Source: an uncultured Erysipelotrichaceae bacterium
GTDB taxonomy: Bacteria > Bacillota_I > Bacilli_A > Erysipelotrichales > Erysipelotrichaceae
Reading direction: 5' to 3'
NCBI GenBank assembly: GCA_947175465.1
Contig: CAMWMY010000057.1
Location: 1 to 6,941 of the forward strand
DNA: 6,941 bases
The notes beneath the pieces were generated by a model, which was not told where the DNA came from, made no database searches, and saw only the letters and a program-made list of their open reading frames with translations. Positions 1 to 6,939 of the stretch are shown here, one piece after another. The translations under genes were made by a program, and so were the position numbers. Numbering within the stretch: the stretch's first letter is position 1; each line of letters opens with the position of its first letter.

Positions 1-46
1 ATAATATAAATGTAGATACGTATACTTTATAAAAAGGAGGAAAATC

Positions 47-3000
47 ATGACAAAAAAATTTATGTCAATGGATGGTAATACAGCTACAGCACATTGTGCT
101 TATGCATTTACCGAATTAACTGCGATTTATCCTATTACACCTTCTTCTCCTATGGCGGAAGTTGTAGATGTTTGGGCAAGTCAAGGTCGCAAGAATATCT
201 TTGATAGCGTTGTTAAAGTTGCAGAACTTCAATCAGAAGCAGGAGCAGCTGGAACAGTACATGGCGCGTTACAAGCAGGTACATTAGCAACTACGTTTAC
301 TGCATCACAAGGTCTTTTATTAATGATTCCTAATATTTATAAAATGGTAGGGGAATTATTACCAGGAGTTTTACACGTAGCAGCACGTTCAATTGCATCT
401 CGTGCTTTAAATATCTTTGGGGATCATGAAGATATTTATGCTTGTCGTCAGACTGGTGTATGTATGTTAGCTTCTCACTCTGTGCAAGAAGCTATGGATT
501 TAGCTGGAGTTGCGCACTTATCAGCAATTAAAGGAAGTGTTCCTTTTATTCATTTCTTTGATGGATTTCGTACATCTCATGAAATTCAAAAAATTGAAGT
601 GTTAGATACAGAAGTTTTTAAAGATTTAATTGATAAAGAAGCTTTAGAAGCTTATCGTAAAAGAGCATTAAACCCACATACAAACCCTGTTACACGTGGT
701 GGAGCAGAAAATGATGACATTTTCTTCCAAGGAGTGGAAGCACGTAACGCTACTTTCCAAAAAGTTCCAGCTATTGTAGCAGAATACATGAAAGAAATTA
801 GTAAAATTACAGGTCGTGAATATGCACCGTTTACTTACTATGGGGCTGAAGATGCAGAACGTATTATTGTAGCTATGGGTTCTATTAGTGAAGCTACAAA
901 AGAAACAATTGATGTATTACGTGCAGCTGGTGAAAAAGTAGGTATGATTAAAGTACATTTATACCGTCCATTTGCAGCAGAATACTTACTTTCTGTACTT
1001 CCAAAAACAGTGAAGAAAATAGCTGTATTAGACCGTACAAAAGAATGTGGTGCGATGGGAGAACCTTTATATTTAGATGTTCTTGCAGCATTAAAAGATA
1101 AAAAAGAAATTGAAATTGTTGGTGGTCGTTATGGATTAGGATCAAAAGATACACAACCAAACCAAATTAAAGCTGTTTTCGATCATTTAAAAAATGAAAA
1201 ACCATTCACTGGCTTTACAATTGGAATTGTAGATGATGTGACAAACTTATCATTACCTGTAGATCCATCTTGGCAAATTGCAGGAGATTGCACATCTTGT
1301 TTATTCTGGGGATTAGGTTCTGATGGAACAGTATCTGCTAATAAATCAACAGTAAAAATTATTGGAGATAATACCGATCAATATGCACAAGCTTACTTTG
1401 CATATGACTCTAAAAAAGCAGGAGGAGTTACACGTTCTCACTTGCGTTTTGGAAAATCACCAATTCGTTCTACTTACTATGTAGAAAATGCAGACTTCAT
1501 TTCTTGTTCTTTAGATACGTTCATGTTTAAATATGATATGTTACGCGGTATTAAAGAAGGTGGAACATTCTTATTAAATACAACATTTTCAAAAGATGAG
1601 ATTGTTAACCACATGCCAAATCGTATGAAAGTACAATTAGCGAAGAAAAAAGCGAAATTCTACATTATTAATGCAACTAAAATTGCAGAAGAAATTGGTA
1701 TGGGAAGAAGAACAAACACAATTCTTCAATCTGCATTCTTTGCGTTAAATGAGCAAATTATGGATTATGATGTAGCCGTTGATTTAATGAAAGCAGCAGC
1801 GAAAAAATCTTATAGTAAAAAAGGAGATGCTGTTGTTGAGTTAAACTATAAAGCAATTGATGCTGGTAAAGATGGAATTGTAGAAATTGAAGTAAAACCA
1901 GAATGGGCAGAATTGACTTATAATGCATCTCGTAAATTAACAGGAGATGAATACTTTGATCAACATGTTATGGCAATTAATAACTTAGAAGGTTATGATA
2001 TGCCAGTTTCATCATTCACTAAATTTGGATTGCTTGATGGATCTTTACGTAACAATGTGACTTATAATGAAAAACGTACAATTGCAACACAAGTACCAGC
2101 TTGGGAACCAGAAAATTGTATCCAATGTAGCTTCTGTTCTTTTGTATGTCCACATGCGACAATCCGTCCATTCTTAGTGAGTGAAGAAGAGAAAAATGCT
2201 GCTCCTATGCCATTTGATACAATTCCAGCAATGGGAAAAGGTTTAGAAAACTTGAAATATCGTATCCAAGTTTCACCTGATAACTGTGTTGGTTGTGGAT
2301 TATGTGTGACAGAATGTCCTGGAAAAGGTGGTAAGAAAGCATTACGTATGGTGGATGTAAATGAACAATTAAACCAATCACCATTAGCTGACTACTTATA
2401 TAAAGAGTTAGATGCTAAAACAGATCTATTCCCAATTGATACAGTGAAAGGTTCACAATTTGCTGTGCCTTACTTTGAAATTTCAGGGGCATGTCCAGGT
2501 TGTGGAGAGACTCCATATTATAAATTAGTAACACAATTATTTGGTAGAGATATGTTAGTTGCGAATGCAACAGGATGTTCTATGATTTATTGTAGTTCAA
2601 CACCTTCAACACCATTTGTAAATGACAAAAATGGTGAAGGGGTTGCATGGGCAAACTCTTTATTTGAAGATAATGCAGAGTTTGGATATGGTATGGCTCT
2701 TGCACAAAACTATAAAGAAGCTCGTATTCTAAAAATTATGGAAGAAAACTTAGATGCTGTAGAACCAGCATTAAAAGATGCATTCCAAAAATACTTTGAT
2801 GCAAATGGAAACCGCGATGCACAAAGAGAAATTTCTCCAGTAATTAAAGAATTAGTAGAGAAATCAAGTGTTGAAGCTGTGAAAGAACTTGCAAACGAAG
2901 ATTTAGTAAGCAAATCATTATGGATCATCGGTGGAGATGGTTGGGCTTACGATATTGGATATGGTGGACTTGACCACGTGTTATCAACAAGTGCAAACGT

Positions 3001-3550
3001 AAATGTTCTTGTTCTAGATACAGAGGTATATTCTAACACAGGTGGACAAGCTTCAAAATCTAGTCAAGCTTCTTCTATCGCAAAATTTGCGGCTGGTGGA
3101 AAAACAGGTGCTAAAAAAGATTTAGGACAAATTGCTATGGCATATGGGCATGTATATGTTGCACAAATTTCTATGGGTGCGAACAAAATGCAAACATTAA
3201 AAGCAATTAAAGAGGCTGAAGAATACAATGGACCATCTTTAATTATCGCTTACTCTCCTTGTGCAGAACATGGTATTAAAGGTGGATTGTCAAATCACCA
3301 AATTTCACAAAAATTAGCTGTGGAATGCGGATACTTGGATTTATATCGATTTGATCCAAGAAAAGAACAGCCACTTACAATTGATTCTAAAACACCAGAT
3401 TACGACAAATTCTTAGACTTTATGATGACAGAAACTCGTTATAGCCAATTACCAAAATTAAAAGGTGAAACAGCATACGAAATGTTTAATAGAGCAAAAG
3501 AAGATGCACAAAAACGCCGTGCACGTTTAGAAAAATTAGCACAAATGTAA
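47..3550 (+). CDS. nifJ: Pyruvate:ferredoxin (flavodoxin) oxidoreductase, complete single-chain enzyme
   Basis: This cytoplasmic enzyme oxidatively decarboxylates pyruvate with CoA to acetyl-CoA and CO2 and passes electrons to ferredoxin or flavodoxin. The 1167-residue chain has the full single-polypeptide architecture. The N-terminal pyruvate domain carries YPITPSSP (28-35) with Thr31, Glu64 and Arg114 at the positions known for active-site residues in the Desulfovibrio africanus enzyme. A ferredoxin-like domain follows with two 4Fe-4S motifs, Cys691/694/697/701 and Cys747/750/753/757. The C-terminal TPP domain has Cys816, Cys819, Cys844 and Cys1072 as ligands of the proximal cluster, plus GGDGWAYDIG (962-971) and the NTGGQ motif (997-1001) for thiamine diphosphate and Mg. 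It ends about where the D. africanus protein begins its extra C-terminal domain VII, so that extension is absent. The start is set by AAGGAGG at 34-40, six bases before the ATG. Codon choice looks like that of a highly expressed gene (many CGT Arg codons). The promoter is cut off at the left edge. Confidence 0.98.
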   Translation: MTKKFMSMDGNTATAHCAYAFTELTAIYPITPSSPMAEVVDVWASQGRKNIFDSVVKVAELQSEAGAAGTVHGALQAGTLATTFTASQGLLLMIPNIYKMVGELLPGVLHVAARSIASRALNIFGDHEDIYACRQTGVCMLASHSVQEAMDLAGVAHLSAIKGSVPFIHFFDGFRTSHEIQKIEVLDTEVFKDLIDKEALEAYRKRALNPHTNPVTRGGAENDDIFFQGVEARNATFQKVPAIVAEYMKEISKITGREYAPFTYYGAEDAERIIVAMGSISEATKETIDVLRAAGEKVGMIKVHLYRPFAAEYLLSVLPKTVKKIAVLDRTKECGAMGEPLYLDVLAALKDKKEIEIVGGRYGLGSKDTQPNQIKAVFDHLKNEKPFTGFTIGIVDDVTNLSLPVDPSWQIAGDCTSCLFWGLGSDGTVSANKSTVKIIGDNTDQYAQAYFAYDSKKAGGVTRSHLRFGKSPIRSTYYVENADFISCSLDTFMFKYDMLRGIKEGGTFLLNTTFSKDEIVNHMPNRMKVQLAKKKAKFYIINATKIAEEIGMGRRTNTILQSAFFALNEQIMDYDVAVDLMKAAAKKSYSKKGDAVVELNYKAIDAGKDGIVEIEVKPEWAELTYNASRKLTGDEYFDQHVMAINNLEGYDMPVSSFTKFGLLDGSLRNNVTYNEKRTIATQVPAWEPENCIQCSFCSFVCPHATIRPFLVSEEEKNAAPMPFDTIPAMGKGLENLKYRIQVSPDNCVGCGLCVTECPGKGGKKALRMVDVNEQLNQSPLADYLYKELDAKTDLFPIDTVKGSQFAVPYFEISGACPGCGETPYYKLVTQLFGRDMLVANATGCSMIYCSSTPSTPFVNDKNGEGVAWANSLFEDNAEFGYGMALAQNYKEARILKIMEENLDAVEPALKDAFQKYFDANGNRDAQREISPVIKELVEKSSVEAVKELANEDLVSKSLWIIGGDGWAYDIGYGGLDHVLSTSANVNVLVLDTEVYSNTGGQASKSSQASSIAKFAAGGKTGAKKDLGQIAMAYGHVYVAQISMGANKMQTLKAIKEAEEYNGPSLIIAYSPCAEHGIKGGLSNHQISQKLAVECGYLDLYRFDPRKEQPLTIDSKTPDYDKFLDFMMTETRYSQLPKLKGETAYEMFNRAKEDAQKRRARLEKLAQM

Positions 3551-3564
3551 ATTGTATTATTCAC

Positions 3565-3600
3565 AAAGTGATATCCTTGAAAGGGTATCACTTTTATTAT
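3565..3600 (+). terminator. Intrinsic terminator of the pyruvate:ferredoxin oxidoreductase gene
   Basis: A 12-bp stem (3565-3576 paired with 3583-3594, one G-T wobble) encloses a six-base loop, TTGAAA, and runs directly into a T-rich tail. It begins 15 bases after the oxidoreductase stop codon. The terminator separates that gene from the small downstream gene. Confidence 0.85.
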
Positions 3601-3684
3601 GCTTTACGATATAGGGAGAGGTTAGAAAAATATTTTTAAGCTATGTGCTATTTTAGATGTGTAATGCGCATGTATAAATTTTTT

Positions 3685-3742
3685 TTGTTTTTTCACTTTA
3701 TAGGTTTTTATATACCCTTTTTTTATTTTGTTACATAAGATA
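3685..3742 (+). promoter_or_regulatory. Candidate promoter region of the YmaF-like gene (two alternatives)
   Basis: The 231 bases between the oxidoreductase stop and the YmaF-like ATG are AT-rich with long T runs and hold no convincing gene. Two overlapping promoter readings are possible. A housekeeping-type reading is TTGTTT (3685-3690), an 18-base spacer and TATATA (3709-3714). An alternative is CATAAGATA at 3734-3742, which fits the CATAnnnTA form of a sporulation sigma-K -10 element, with an AC 18 bases upstream (3714-3715). Neither is strong, and in such AT-rich DNA chance matches are common. An 8-bp palindrome ATGCGCAT at 3664-3671 lies just upstream and could be an operator. Confidence 0.3.
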
Positions 3743-3781
3743 GAAAGAATATATCTAAATAATATTCAAGGGGAGGAAACA

Positions 3782-4177
3782 ATGAACAACAATAATAATT
3801 TTAATAATACGCTAAATAACACGATAAATGCGAATATGATTAATAATGGCTTTGCTTATCAAAATAGTGAAACACATGTTCATGAGTTACAAGGCGTAGT
3901 CAAAGTTGCGCAGTCAGCAGATATACCACATAATCATCGCTTCAGCACAATGACAAGTCACCCAATTCCTATTAACTGTAATAATCATGTGCATGAAGTA
4001 AGCTTTGCTACAGATGTACATGATGGTCATCAACATACATTTAGTGGTAGGACTTCTCCAGCAATTATGGTAGGGGATCGTCATGTGCATTTTCTACGCT
4101 CTATTACGAGTCGAAATGATGGGCATCGTCATGAATTTCGCACATCAGCTTTTATTGAAAATCCATCAGGGGATTAA
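3782..4177 (+). CDS. ymaF: YmaF-family histidine-rich protein of unknown function
   Basis: The 131-residue product matches my recollection of the YmaF family of Bacillota: a small protein with paired HxH motifs ending in a segment like IENP. The molecular function of the family is not known to me. The first 22 residues contain 13 Asn and look disordered. The rest has 14 His, including six HxH pairs at 32/34, 50/52, 69/71, 83/85, 101/103 and 115/117. These arrange as three tandem units, each opening with HVH and closing with HxH-x-F, which suggests a repeated beta fold able to bind metal (inference). No signal peptide or membrane segment is visible, and the only Cys is Cys66. The ATG is preferred over an upstream in-frame TTG at 3728 because GGGGAGGA (3770-3777) sits at correct spacing before it. 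The longer reading would translate through that ribosome binding site. The gene is flanked by terminators on both sides, so it is probably transcribed alone. Confidence 0.85.
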   Translation: MNNNNNFNNTLNNTINANMINNGFAYQNSETHVHELQGVVKVAQSADIPHNHRFSTMTSHPIPINCNNHVHEVSFATDVHDGHQHTFSGRTSPAIMVGDRHVHFLRSITSRNDGHRHEFRTSAFIENPSGD

Positions 4178-4220
4178 AGGTTAATAAAGAATTTAAATAT
4201 TATAAAGTTATAGATTAATT

Positions 4221-4268
4221 AAAAAGATTGATTTCTACGTTATGTAGAAATTAATCTTTTTTATTTTT
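4221..4268 (+). terminator. Long-stem intrinsic terminator after the YmaF-like gene
   Basis: An 18-bp stem (4221-4238 with 4244-4261, one G-T wobble) with a five-base loop, GTTAT, is followed by TATTTTT. The outer five pairs are A-T, so the left arm begins with AAAAA. The structure could therefore also terminate transcription arriving from the other strand. It lies 43 bases beyond the YmaF-like stop codon. Confidence 0.92.
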
Positions 4269-4278
4269 GATTGTTTTC

Positions 4279-4307
4279 TTGTTCAAAATGCATACTTAAT
4301 TTATATA
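4279..4307 (+). promoter_or_regulatory. Candidate sigma-A-type promoter of the regulator gene
   Basis: TTGTTC (4279-4284) and TATATA (4302-4307) are separated by exactly 17 bases. This would give a leader of roughly 90 bases before the ATG at 4403. The -35 matches consensus at only three of six positions. An overlapping forespore-type reading also exists (GCATA at 4290-4294, 16 bases, GACAAATTTT at 4311-4320) but is imperfect. The remaining leader is AT-rich. It contains AGGAGAC at 4344-4350, a copy of the real ribosome binding site core that has no start codon at usable distance. Confidence 0.4.
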
Positions 4308-4402
4308 CATGACAAATTTTTATTAAAAAATAATAAATTTTTTAGGAGACATTTCTTTTTTTATCGAATGTATAAGTGGATAGAAGATAAGGAGACTGAA
4401 GT

Positions 4403-4957
4403 ATGACACATGATATCATGCCACTATATGAGAGCTATATAGATAAGAAGAAAACAATTAAATTAATGAAAGCTCATTTAGAGTTTTTAAGAAAGCATAT
4501 ACGTAGTCTATCTTTTGAAGATTACCAACAGCTACAACAAGATTCATTTGCTACTTATTTACAGTATTTAAAAGAACAAGAGTTTCTTGTACATGAGGAT
4601 GCAATGGAATATTTAAATTGTAATAAAGGTATTGTTTCGGTTTTAGCTGGTGAAGATGATTTTATGAGGCAAGTAAAAGTATCTTCAGCTGTTATCAAAG
4701 AAGAAAAACATATAAAAGAAGGTGAAGAACAAAAAAATATTATTCGAGAGCATCAAGCTCGATGGATTTTAGCTGGAATTGCAAAATTAAAAAATCAAGA
4801 AAAGAAGTTTATTATTGAAAAGTTTATTTTTAATTTGGATAATCATACGATTATGGAACGTCATCATATTGTAGAGAGTACTTTGAATAGAAATTTAGTA
4901 AAAGCATATCTGCATTTAGCTATTATTTTAAAAACAGAGGTATTGCTTCCGCATTAA
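4403..4957 (+). CDS. Putative transcriptional regulator with sigma-70 region 4-like helix-turn-helix (ArpU-like)
   Basis: I do not recognise a named gene. The 184-residue product is predicted soluble and highly helical, with no signal peptide. Its N-terminal part (about 12-115) is rich in Lys, Glu and Gln and could form a coiled coil or dimer surface. Residues 121-176 have the spacing of sigma-70 region 4: a helix around IAKLKNQEKKFIIEKFI (126-142), then a probable helix-turn-helix from about 145 to 171 with recognition helix near STLNRNLVKAYLHLA (159-173). Phage ArpU-type late regulators and small sigma-like activators share such a domain. No region 2 is apparent, so it is probably a DNA-binding regulator rather than a complete sigma factor. 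AAGGAG (4389-4394) lies eight bases before the ATG, and an in-frame TGA at 4397-4399 fixes this as the earliest start. The adhesin gene begins 109 bases after its stop, with no terminator recognised between them, so control of that gene is a reasonable but unproven guess. Confidence 0.6.
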   Translation: MTHDIMPLYESYIDKKKTIKLMKAHLEFLRKHIRSLSFEDYQQLQQDSFATYLQYLKEQEFLVHEDAMEYLNCNKGIVSVLAGEDDFMRQVKVSSAVIKEEKHIKEGEEQKNIIREHQARWILAGIAKLKNQEKKFIIEKFIFNLDNHTIMERHHIVESTLNRNLVKAYLHLAIILKTEVLLPH

Positions 4958-4975
4958 TCATATAAAAATACTTAC

Positions 4976-5004
4976 TTGAAATATTCTTTTGATAGTTATT
5001 AAAT
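4976..5004 (+). promoter_or_regulatory. Candidate sigma-A-type promoter of the adhesin gene
   Basis: TTGAAA (4976-4981, five of six consensus positions) and TTAAAT (4999-5004, four of six) are spaced by 17 bases. The transcript start would fall about 55 bases before the adhesin ATG. This would allow the adhesin to be expressed separately from the upstream regulator, or be the site where that regulator acts. Confidence 0.45.
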
Positions 5005-5066
5005 AAGAAAATAATAGTGATGTATCTAGAAATATAGGATTTTATATAAATAGGAAAGGGGTATCT

Positions 5067-6812
5067 ATGTTTCTCTTTAATAAAAAAGTCATTTGTTTTA
5101 TATTTTCTTTAATTTTAGTGATGTGTTCTTTACATATGTATGCAAAAGCAACTCCTAATGTTGTGTTAGGAGAAAAGTATCCTATTGAGTATCTAGTAAC
5201 TGATGCTCAAGGAAGGACGATGCAATATGAGCATATGTATTATATTTATGCAAATGAAAAACTTTCATTTTGTATAGAACCAGGAATTTTATTAAATCAA
5301 GGTTCATCCTATTCATCTACAGAGTTTACTGGTGAGCAACAACGTTATATGAGCCTACTTGCTTACTATGGGTGGGAAAAAACATCCAAGACAGTTTTTG
5401 ATTATACAGCTACACAGTTTATGATCTGGGAATATTTAGGGGCTACTTTGCATTCGACAAGCTTTACACAATATCATGAGTATAAAGAAAGGATTCAAAA
5501 GGCAGTAGAACTTCATTCTATGTTACCTTCTTTTCATGATGCTACTTATGAAGTTTCCTTGGGAGAAACGATACAATTAGAAGATCAAAACAAGGTATTA
5601 GAAGATTTTATTGTCTCTTTTAGTAAGGGCTTTTCTCTTCAAAGAGAACAAAATAAATTGTTTATTACACCTACACAAGAAGCTACAGCTTTTTCAACCA
5701 TAAAGTTTCAAAAAATTCCTGAGGAATTTATAGGTGTATCAATCGTTTATCAATCAGATACGTCACAAGATGTTGTAACATTGTATGCACAAGATCGATT
5801 AGAAGCTAAACTTCATATGAAGGTGAATGCATCAGGAAGAATAACGATTGAAAAAGAAGATGATGAAACAGGAAAGGATTCACAAACAGCTTTTACATTT
5901 GAAGGAGCAGAGTTTCATATTCTTAATGAACAAGATGAAGTTGTGGATGAATTAATAATAGGCTCTAATGGGAAGGCTATATCCAAAGATTTACCATTTG
6001 GTGTGTATAAAATAAAGGAAATAAAGGCACCACAAGGTTATTTGATTAATCCTGAAATACAAATAGTGACCTTAAATGCTCAGCAAGTAGAAGCAACTAT
6101 TATTGTGAAGGATCCAGTTATAAAAGGGCAAATTGCTCTTCATAAATTTATTGATGAAGCTAGGTCAAAAGATCCAAAATCTTCGTTAAAAAAACCACTA
6201 TCCAATGTTTCTTTTAAAATTATTTCTGATGAATCTAATGAAGTAGTTGATGTTTTAATAACGAATGAAGAGGGGTATGCAATTAGTAAACAACTGCCTT
6301 ATGGATGGTATAGTGTTCAGGAAGAAGAAGTAGAGGGATTTGATAAATTGGAGGCGTTTAAAGTATTTATAAATGAAGATCAAAAAGTATTTCATTATCT
6401 TGTCGAAAATACAATGACAATTAGAAAAAATAATTTAGAGGTTATAAAACGTGATAATGTGACTAAAGAGGTCTTATCTAATGCAGAAATAACGTTATAT
6501 GATGAACATATGCAGGTAATAGAAACTAAGCTGAGTGATGAAAAAGGAAGCGTGTTATTTTCTAATCTATTGAGCGGAATTTATTATGTAAAAGAAACGA
6601 AGGCACCTGATGGATACCATTTATCTGAAGATATTATTCAAGTTGTCATTTCTGATGATGATGTTTCTAATGAATATAAAATAGAAATTTTAAATGTGAA
6701 AATAGAAGAAGCAGTTGCGACAGGAGATATACATCAAAAAAATTTATATATTGTAGGGTTATTTGTATCTTGTGCTTATATGTGTAAGCGAGGTAAGCAA
6801 TCTATAAGATAG
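5067..6812 (+). CDS. Cell-wall-anchored thioester adhesin with SpaA/Cna-B-type repeats
   Basis: This 581-residue protein looks like a secreted adhesin or minor pilin tip. A signal peptide covers about 1-28 (basic start, hydrophobic core, AKA before Thr29). Residues 30-150 resemble a Cys-Gln thioester domain: Cys69 in FCIEPG and Gln117 in TATQFMIWE would form the internal thioester that lets such proteins bind host surfaces covalently. About 160-255 is a beta-rich linking domain. Three prealbumin-like SpaA/Cna-B domains follow, at about 256-350, 353-450 and 456-546. Their likely isopeptide sets are Lys263/Glu318/Asp349, Lys360/Glu419/Asn448 and Lys461/Glu510/Asn543. The C-terminus has AVATGD (549-554), a short hydrophobic stretch (about 559-572) and a basic tail (KRGKQSIR), the layout of a sortase signal though not LPXTG. 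AAAGGGG (5055-5061) lies five bases before the ATG. No sortase or other pilin gene is in the window, and no clear terminator follows. Function rests on domain resemblance. Confidence 0.88.
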   Translation: MFLFNKKVICFIFSLILVMCSLHMYAKATPNVVLGEKYPIEYLVTDAQGRTMQYEHMYYIYANEKLSFCIEPGILLNQGSSYSSTEFTGEQQRYMSLLAYYGWEKTSKTVFDYTATQFMIWEYLGATLHSTSFTQYHEYKERIQKAVELHSMLPSFHDATYEVSLGETIQLEDQNKVLEDFIVSFSKGFSLQREQNKLFITPTQEATAFSTIKFQKIPEEFIGVSIVYQSDTSQDVVTLYAQDRLEAKLHMKVNASGRITIEKEDDETGKDSQTAFTFEGAEFHILNEQDEVVDELIIGSNGKAISKDLPFGVYKIKEIKAPQGYLINPEIQIVTLNAQQVEATIIVKDPVIKGQIALHKFIDEARSKDPKSSLKKPLSNVSFKIISDESNEVVDVLITNEEGYAISKQLPYGWYSVQEEEVEGFDKLEAFKVFINEDQKVFHYLVENTMTIRKNNLEVIKRDNVTKEVLSNAEITLYDEHMQVIETKLSDEKGSVLFSNLLSGIYYVKETKAPDGYHLSEDIIQVVISDDDVSNEYKIEILNVKIEEAVATGDIHQKNLYIVGLFVSCAYMCKRGKQSIR

Positions 6813-6930
6813 TTTTATAAAAAAAGAATGGATATAGAAATAAAATTTTATAGATGGTAAGGATACAGTATAAAAGTATGTTATACATAGATAAAACTAA
6901 AGATATCATATCGCAAGTTCTAAATAGGTG
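6813..6930. other. Gene-free AT-rich spacer downstream of the adhesin
   Basis: No coding region is supported here. The longest ATG reading (6828-6860) is ten codons with no ribosome binding site. A 6-bp hairpin (GTATAA 6868-6873 with TTATAC 6881-6886) is not followed by a T run, so no intrinsic terminator for the adhesin gene is evident. Termination may be Rho-dependent or lie beyond the window. Confidence 0.5.
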
Positions 6931-6939
6931 TGGTATAAT
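6931..6939 (+). promoter_or_regulatory. Extended -10 promoter for a gene beyond the right edge
   Basis: TGGTATAAT combines the TGn extension with a perfect TATAAT hexamer (6934-6939). A weak -35 candidate, TCGCAA (6911-6916), sits at 17-base spacing, and an extended -10 can work with a poor -35. The transcript would start a few bases past the end of the window, so its gene cannot be seen. Confidence 0.55.

Noticed and set aside
21..26. TATACT as a -10 element for the oxidoreductase gene
   Set aside because: A transcript start about seven bases later would place the ribosome binding site at the extreme 5' end, and the matching -35 would lie outside the window. TATAAA at 5-10 is as likely, so neither is called.
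948..1160. 70-codon open frame on the minus strand inside the oxidoreductase gene
   Set aside because: It lies entirely opposite a well-conserved gene, its product is low-complexity Leu/Ile-rich, and no ribosome binding site or family resemblance is seen.
2710..2928. 72-codon open frame on the minus strand inside the oxidoreductase gene
   Set aside because: It is a Ser/Phe-rich antisense shadow of the conserved coding strand without any independent support.
3626..3637. Palindrome AAAAATATTTTT between the first two genes
   Set aside because: It is pure A-T with no loop and is expected by chance in this AT-rich spacer, so it is not a terminator.
3728..3781. Upstream TTG start that would add 18 residues to the YmaF-like protein
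   Set aside because: There is no ribosome binding site before the TTG. The extension would translate through the GGGGAGGA that correctly serves the ATG at 3782.
5022..5067. Direct repeat GTATCTA (5022-5028 and 5061-5067) before the adhesin gene
   Set aside because: Seven bases is too short to distinguish from chance, and the second copy runs into the start codon.
6828..6860. Ten-codon reading starting ATG after the adhesin
   Set aside because: It is very short, lacks a ribosome binding site and has no recognisable product.
6810..6899. 9-bp inverted repeat TAGTTTTAT / ATAAAACTA flanking the adhesin downstream spacer
   Set aside because: The arms are AT-rich, 72 bases apart, and have no adjacent T run or transposon-like feature.
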